This document shows positions 58,611-64,000 of a stretch of 64,000 nucleotides of DNA, one piece after another. The notes under the pieces are model-generated. The model was given only the letters and a program-made list of their open reading frames with translations. It did not search any database and was not told the origin of the DNA. Position 1 is the first letter of the stretch, and every line of letters starts with the position of its first letter. The DNA comes from Theobroma cacao (Eukaryota; Streptophyta; Magnoliopsida; Malvales; Malvaceae). A program made the position numbers and the translations under genes. The stretch is taken from the NCBI RefSeq assembly GCF_000208745.1, contig NC_030856.1, forward strand, positions 7,677,965 to 7,741,964. The letters run 5' to 3'.

Positions 58611-59100
58611 TTGAAGTCTAAAATGTTATAAAAGAAGTCGTGAGAAATGACCAATTTCATAAGATCAATTTAAAATTTGTTTTTAATATAAAGTTAATTA
58701 TTTTTACTCAATTTTTATCATAATTTGATAAAAATGTTCTTATAAGTCATTTCAGACAAATTAAATCATTTATTATAGTTTTTCGTCTCGATTTCTCTTT
58801 CTAGCATCTATTTGTTGTGCTCTCAATTTCTCTTTCTAATTTTATCAATTTCTCTTTCTCGCATCTGTTTGCTATGCTCTTGATTTCTCTCTCTCACCAC
58901 CTAACTCTCTCTAATTTTACAATTATCGCCATCTCTCTTTGTCAATTTCTCGTCATATTGTTGTTGATCTACAGACCAAACAGTAGAGACAACATCAATA
59001 TATGCTTTTGAGTTTATTGGTTTACATTCACAAAACTCCAAAGTTTATGAGTTGAAATTATATAAGTGAAATCTATAAATTAAAAAATTGCCCAGACATA
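58611..59100. other. AT-rich, pyrimidine-rich spacer
   Basis: ctcgcatctgtttgctatgctcttgatttctct and ctagcatctatttgttgtgc-type sequence repeats once (about 58800 and 58858). No gene seen. Confidence 0.5.
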
Positions 59101-59830
59101 TACTATTGGAAATAAAAACCTTAAACATGGCATGTAACAACATGGTGTGTTACGTGATCTTTATCTTTATATTTCACTGCGAGATGAACTCTTGGAGTTA
59201 AACACTTTAAATATAGCATATAATACTTTTTTTTCAAAGTAGCGTGTAATAACTTTTTTTGAACATAATGTGTAACAACAATATTTTTTAAATATGGCAT
59301 TTAAATTGGTCTCTATCTTTTTATTTCATTAAGATATAAACTCTTAGAATTAGATTCCTTAACTATGGTGTGTAATAATTTTTTTTCAACATGACATGTA
59401 ACAAATGTCTTTTCAACATGACATGTAACTTGGTTTCAATCTTTGTATTTCACCAAGACATAATTCTTAGAGTTAAACACCTTAAACATGGCATGTAATA
59501 ACTTTTCATTTTCAACATGATGTGTAACCAATTTTTTTTTCAACATGACATGTAACTTGGTCTTTATTTTTGTATTTCATTAAGACATAAACTCTTGGAG
59601 TTAAACATCTTAAACATGGCATGTAATAACTTTGCTTTTCAACATGGGATGTAACAACATATTTTTTTGGACATAGTGTGTAATAATATTATTTTTTAAG
59701 CATGGCATGTAATTTGGTCTCTATTTTTGTATTTCACAAGAACGTAAACTCTTAAAATTAAACACCTTAAGCATGACGTGTAATAAAATTTTTTTTCGAC
59801 ATGGCGTATTATAACATTTTTTTCAACACA
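59100..59830. repeat. Minisatellite with units of about 120-155 bp
   Basis: The anchor gagttaaacaccttaaacat or its variant recurs at about 59195, 59349, 59470, 59599 and 59751. Between anchors are two or three copies of a smaller motif, catg.catgtaa.aactttt, giving a nested repeat. No coding content. Confidence 0.85.
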
Positions 59831-60539
59831 TGTGCTTGAATATAAAGAGGTTTTGTTAAGGGCAATTTTATCCAAAAATCTTTTCTTTAACTAAAAAGCA
59901 ATTAAAATTAAGAAAAAAAGATTATTTTTAAAAATACCTTATCTTTAAAGACTAAAAAAAATCATCTCAGTGATATATTAGCGTCAAAACTCCAACTCAT
60001 GTGTGAAAACAAAATTCTCCAAATATTTACCAACTCTACCAACTATTCTTTATAACTATCAATATTTGCCAAAAAATCATTTCTTTTATTTTATCTTCAC
60101 CAATAGACCTTAAGGGTCACAATTGCAATCATAATAAGATGGACTAAAAAAGGTGGGATATTACAAAAGTGAAATACCAATACTATTGGAAACAGTTGTT
60201 GAAGTAGCTTCTTTACTGCAAAACAATAAAGCTAAGACAAATATGCTTTTTGTATTGGTACTACTAACAATTCTTTTTCTACTTGTTTGGTTTGTACATA
60301 AATTTTTGAGTTATATAAGTAGAGGCAGTCTTCTGCGTACCTTAAGATTCACTTATAAAAAGTTTTAAGTTTTAATGGTCAAGGTAACACTTGAAAGGAA
60401 AAATTTTGTTTTTTAATTAGAAGTTAAAAATACGTTTTTAGAGACCAAAGGTTGAAATGCTAAATTATAACTTCTCAAAGATTTACAATGAAAAGTTGAT
60501 ATATATATATATATGTAAACTTGTATGTGTATGCTTATG
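59831..60539. other. No gene supported; one short membrane-like open frame
   Basis: An open frame at 60153-60368 (71 codons) has one strongly hydrophobic helix (LFVLVLLTILFLLVWFV). I do not recognise it and see no promoter or family match, so it is recorded without a gene call. Confidence 0.35.
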
Positions 60540-60621
60540 CCTTGAAGGAAAGTATGTCTCAAAAAACTGAGAATTTGACTAGATAAAACTACTTAGATCT
60601 CAATGCAAACAACCTAAGAGG
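60540..60621 (+). pseudogene. LRR relic, gene copy D, cut by a transposon end
   Basis: LEGSMSQKTENLTR-stop-NYLDLNANNLRG corresponds to the GSVPEEIGNLTRL...NNLTG segment of copies A-C. The match ends at the codon where A-C have the donor, and a CACTA terminus begins at the next base. Confidence 0.78.
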
Positions 60622-61540
60622 CACTACAACATTTTTGATATGTGGTTGCAAAAAAAAAAAAATTGCAACCATAAGTGAAAAGTCTACGACCTTAGGTTAA
60701 GACTGCACTTAAAAAAAAGTGTAACCTTAGCCAATGTATGGAAAAGTTTAGCTACACTTCTTTATATGATTTTGCAACAGAATTAATATGCGACCATATA
60801 GCATATGGCTGCAATCCTAAAACCTATGGCATCATTTAAAATATGCAACTAAAAGGTATATACAACAATACATACAACATTATAATATGCAACAATAGCA
60901 ACCTATAAAGAACAAACCATGCAAATTTTACAGCAAACTTCAGTATATATTGATCATCAAACTTGGATTTTACAACAAATTTTACAAAAGTATAGAGCAA
61001 CAAATTTTACAACAATCAATCTCAAATTTTACATAAAGAATGCTCCTTTATCCAAATTTGTTGCTCTAACAAAAAAGATGCTCCAACAAGTTTGCTAATC
61101 TTAAAATAAGAAAAGTAAAAGAACATTAGATTATAAAATATAATATAAAATAATATAAAGACATTAATAAAGCTAAAGAATCAACTCAAGGAAACATAGA
61201 TAAAATCCTTTTCTTTACAAACATGGGATCAAGGTCATCATCCTTCAGGTCAAAAAGCTTTGCTCTCATGAGATGAGGTCGTAAGTTCAAATTTAAAGGA
61301 ATTAGATACTCTGGGTATAGATTTTAACCTAATGCTAGGTTATGAGGACTGAACTCAAACTCAAGAATAGGTATACTCTACTTACTTAGTCATTTAGCAC
61401 TTTGCACATGCTTGAGAATTCCAAAATTCCAACTGGTGGTATCAATGTTGATTTGCATATGTCAATATAAGATTTAGTTAGCTACACCAATGTCGCACCT
61501 TTATATATCAATTATGCAACTAATAATTATGTCAAATGTT
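60622..61540 (+). mobile_element. CACTA-like transposon, left end (right end not seen)
   Basis: Begins CACTACAACATTTTTGATAT, the terminal pattern of CACTA elements, followed by subterminal motifs with ggttgca/tgcaacc in both orientations (60644-60680, then gcaac near 60775, 60815 and 60845). The preceding three bases (agg) would be the target duplication. The opposite terminus TTGTAGTG is not found in the window, so the extent to 61540 is only a working limit. Confidence 0.6.
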
Positions 61541-62635
61541 TCAATTAATGTCAAGCATTGAGGAAAAACACACCTCTCCAACAGTTGTTGTCACAACCCG
61601 AAACTCCCATCGAGCCCGTGACAACCGTCGCGAATCCTCGACAAACATTCTTCACCCCGAATGTCGATCGAAACCTCGCTAGGCTCTCGTATCAGCTTTC
61701 GCACTTCCTCGGTGAGCAATAGTTATCAAATATCGTAATTTGAAAGATTATGAGTCATTTTCAAATCAGAGCACAACATATTATTTTCTGGCTCACAGCG
61801 GTATTTTCGTCATTTTTCATCAAAAATCTCAAAACTTACTAAAAATGTAGTAGGTAAGCAGAAAATATATATTTAGTAATTTAAAAACAAATTAAGTATC
61901 TAAAACATTCATTTGAAGTGAAAATTTGACCATTTGAATATAATAAAAATATTCAATAAAATAAACTATTTTCTTGTAAAATAATTTTTATAAAGCTATC
62001 GGTAAATAATTCTTATAGCGTAAAAGTTAATTATATTCATATATACTATAAAGAAAATAACCAAAGCATAAAATTACTTTTACAGCGACACGTGGGCCCA
62101 CATCTAACCAAAATGTATCGAAAGCTGAAAACCTACAGCTTTTGCCGATTCAAGTCCAAATGAAGGTCCTTGTCAAAGTCAGCTAACTATGGAATTCCTC
62201 GAGTCTAAAATGTGATGAAATGAGGGTGGTGAGATTATAAAATCCCAGTGAGTAAACATACACCATCTAAACTATCTAAAGGCGAGTAAATGGAAACGAA
62301 TTAAAATAAGTTATCATACTGTAATTCATTACCATTCAACTCATTTCAACCAAATAAACAAATAGGCTTATGATTTCCTGAAAAGCTTGGCTCGTGCTAA
62401 AAATCATTCTCATACTCAGTTATCAAGGATACCTTGATCGAGGGTTATCCCAACCGAGTTAGCCAAGGCTGTTAAATGTCTTTACATCTGAAATTTTAGC
62501 CATGTCTTGGCGTTGGCTGAGTCTCACTCTCACGCGGTGGTCCACATGAAGTGCACTCAAATCTTTACCTCAGGAGATACTTCATCCAACATCTCCTCCC
62601 GAAGGTAAATATATAATTGAGTTACCGTGCCCCTT
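61541..62635 (+). repeat. Tandem duplication, copy 1 (1095 bp), containing an LTR start
   Basis: Begins tcaattaatgtcaagcattg and ends gttaccgtgcccct. Within it an LTR-like start TGTCACAACCCG is at 61589, typical of plant Ty3/gypsy LTRs, with a nearby inverted tgtcac/gtgaca pair. A few percent of positions differ from copy 2, mostly transitions. Confidence 0.9.
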
Positions 62636-63730
62636 TCAATTAATGTCAAGCATTGAGGAAAAACACACCTCTCCAACAGTTGTTGTCACGACTCGGAACT
62701 CCCATCGAGCCCGTGACAATCGCCGCGAAGCCTCGACAAACATTCTTCACCCCGAATGTCGATCGAAACCTCGCTAGGCTCTCATATCAGCTTTCGCACT
62801 TCCTTGGTGAGCAATAGTTATCAAATATCGTAATTCGAAAGATTATGAGTCATTTCCAAATCAGAACATAACATATTGTTTTCTGGCTCACAGCGGTATT
62901 TTCGTCATTTTTCATCGAAAATCTTAAAACTTACTAAAAATGTTGTAGGTAAGCAGAAAATATATATTTAGTGATTTAAAAACAAATTAAGTATATAAAA
63001 CATTCATTTGAAGTGAAAATTTGACCATTTGAATATAATAAAAATATTCAATAAAATAAACTATTTTCTTGTAAAATAATTTTTATAAAGCTATCGGTAA
63101 ATAATTCTTATAGCGTAAAAGTTAATTATATTCATATATACTATAAAGAAAATAACCAAAGCATAAAATTATTTTTACAGCGACACGTGGGCCCACATCT
63201 AACCAAAATGTATCGAAAGTTGAAAACCTACAGCTTTTGCCGATTCAAGTCCAAATGAAGGTCCTTGTCAAAGTCAGCTAACTATGGAATTCCTCGAGTC
63301 TAAAATGTGAGGAAATGAGGGTGGTGAGATTATAAAATCCCAGTGAGTAAACAGACACCATCTAAACTATCTAAAAGCGAGTAAATAGAGACGAATTAAA
63401 ATAAGTCATCATACTGTAATTTCATTACCATTCAACTCATTTCAACCAAATAAACAAATAGGCTTATGATTTCCTGAAAAGCTTGGCTCGTGCCAAAAAT
63501 CATTCTCATACTCAGTTATCAGGGATACCTTGATCGAGGGTTATCCCAACCGAGTCCGCCAAGGCTATTAAATGTCTTTACATCTAAAATTTTAGCCATG
63601 CCTTGGCGTTGGCTGAGTCTCACTCTCACCCGGTGGTCCACGTGAAGTGCACTCAAATCTTTACCTCAGGAGATACTTCATCCAACATCTTCCCCCGGAG
63701 GTAAATATATAATTGAGTTACCGTGCCCCT
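62636..63730 (+). repeat. Tandem duplication, copy 2
   Basis: Repeats the 48-bp flank and the LTR start (TGTCACGACTCG at 62684). After gttaccgtgcccct it continues into new sequence (ctcataggcag), whereas copy 1 jumps back to the flank, so the junction at 62635/62636 marks the duplication breakpoint. Confidence 0.9.
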
Positions 63731-64000
63731 CTCATAGGCAGTCCACGAAAACCCCCACCACTACAGTGACTATGGATTATTTTATCTACCACCTGATTTA
63801 TAAAATCCTTTTCTGCATGACATGGCAATTTATCGCAACCTAGCCTCTCAAGGCTGAATACACAGTACAAATAATTCTAACACTAAAAATCAGTTTAGCC
63901 ATTCATGCTCATATATTGTCATAAGTCATTCAATTTAAAACCATAAATTTACAACACAAGCAGGCAGTTTACAATTACTCTATTTTCAAAACCAGTATTC
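63731..64000 (+). repeat. Continuation of the LTR-like sequence, cut by the window end
   Basis: No gene. Presumably the rest of the LTR begun at 62684; the end is outside the window. Confidence 0.5.

Noticed and set aside
60153..60368. 71-codon open frame with one hydrophobic helix
   Set aside because: A hydrophobic run is common in T-rich DNA; no family, paralogue or promoter seen, so listed only in a region note.

Overview
This window is nuclear DNA from a flowering plant, most likely a eudicot. It is AT-rich and packed with plant LTR retrotransposons, L1-type LINEs, hAT, CACTA and foldback DNA transposons, and relics of plant-specific LRR receptor genes. I see no gene that is both complete and intact, and no rRNA, tRNA or CRISPR array. 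The species cannot be named from the sequence alone. The assembly has one 269-base gap (46902-47170) and single unknown bases at 6590 and 41157.

Layout. 1-1104: tail of a Ty3/gypsy polyprotein and a probable LTR. 1105-2199: the C-terminal part of an LRR receptor-like protein (Cf-9/EIX class) with one stop codon. 2861-38291: three degenerate tandem copies of an LRR-receptor-kinase locus (units U1, U2, U3). U1 is split by a Ty1/copia element (3273-27326) with exact LTRs and a 5-bp target duplication. That copia element carries a hAT element (6457-7511, 8-bp duplication) and a large gag-only Ty3/gypsy-type element (TR-GAG, 8795-26223, 2.7-kb LTRs). The 3' LTR of the TR-GAG carries two further solo LTRs (18529-21033 plus strand, 22500-25239 minus strand). 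Nesting is therefore three levels deep, and each level is supported by target duplications or by comparison with the uninterrupted LTR copy.

U1, U2 and U3 share upstream sequence and a tandem repeat of about 176 bp. LRR-XII-type receptor coding sequence survives only in U2 (34245-35165) and U3 (36809-37436). Downstream, five LRR exons of exactly 72 nt, each bounded by AG/GT in phase 1, lie at 40997-41825 and 53765-54120. A second run of transposons separates them: a minus-strand relative of the TR-GAG family with most of its interior deleted (42653-48728), two truncated LINEs (48729-52440 and 55850-58610, minus strand), and a long-palindrome foldback element (54430-55849). No kinase domain is present, so the locus is a graveyard of the extracellular half of these receptors.

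The right end (58611-64000) holds a minisatellite, one more LRR relic cut by a CACTA-like terminus at 60622, and a 1095-bp tandem duplication of an LTR start. A recurring theme is C-to-T/G-to-A decay: most nonsense codons in the copia, TR-GAG, RLP and gypsy relics look like TGG to TGA/TAG or CAA/CAG to TAA/TAG, as expected for long-methylated DNA.
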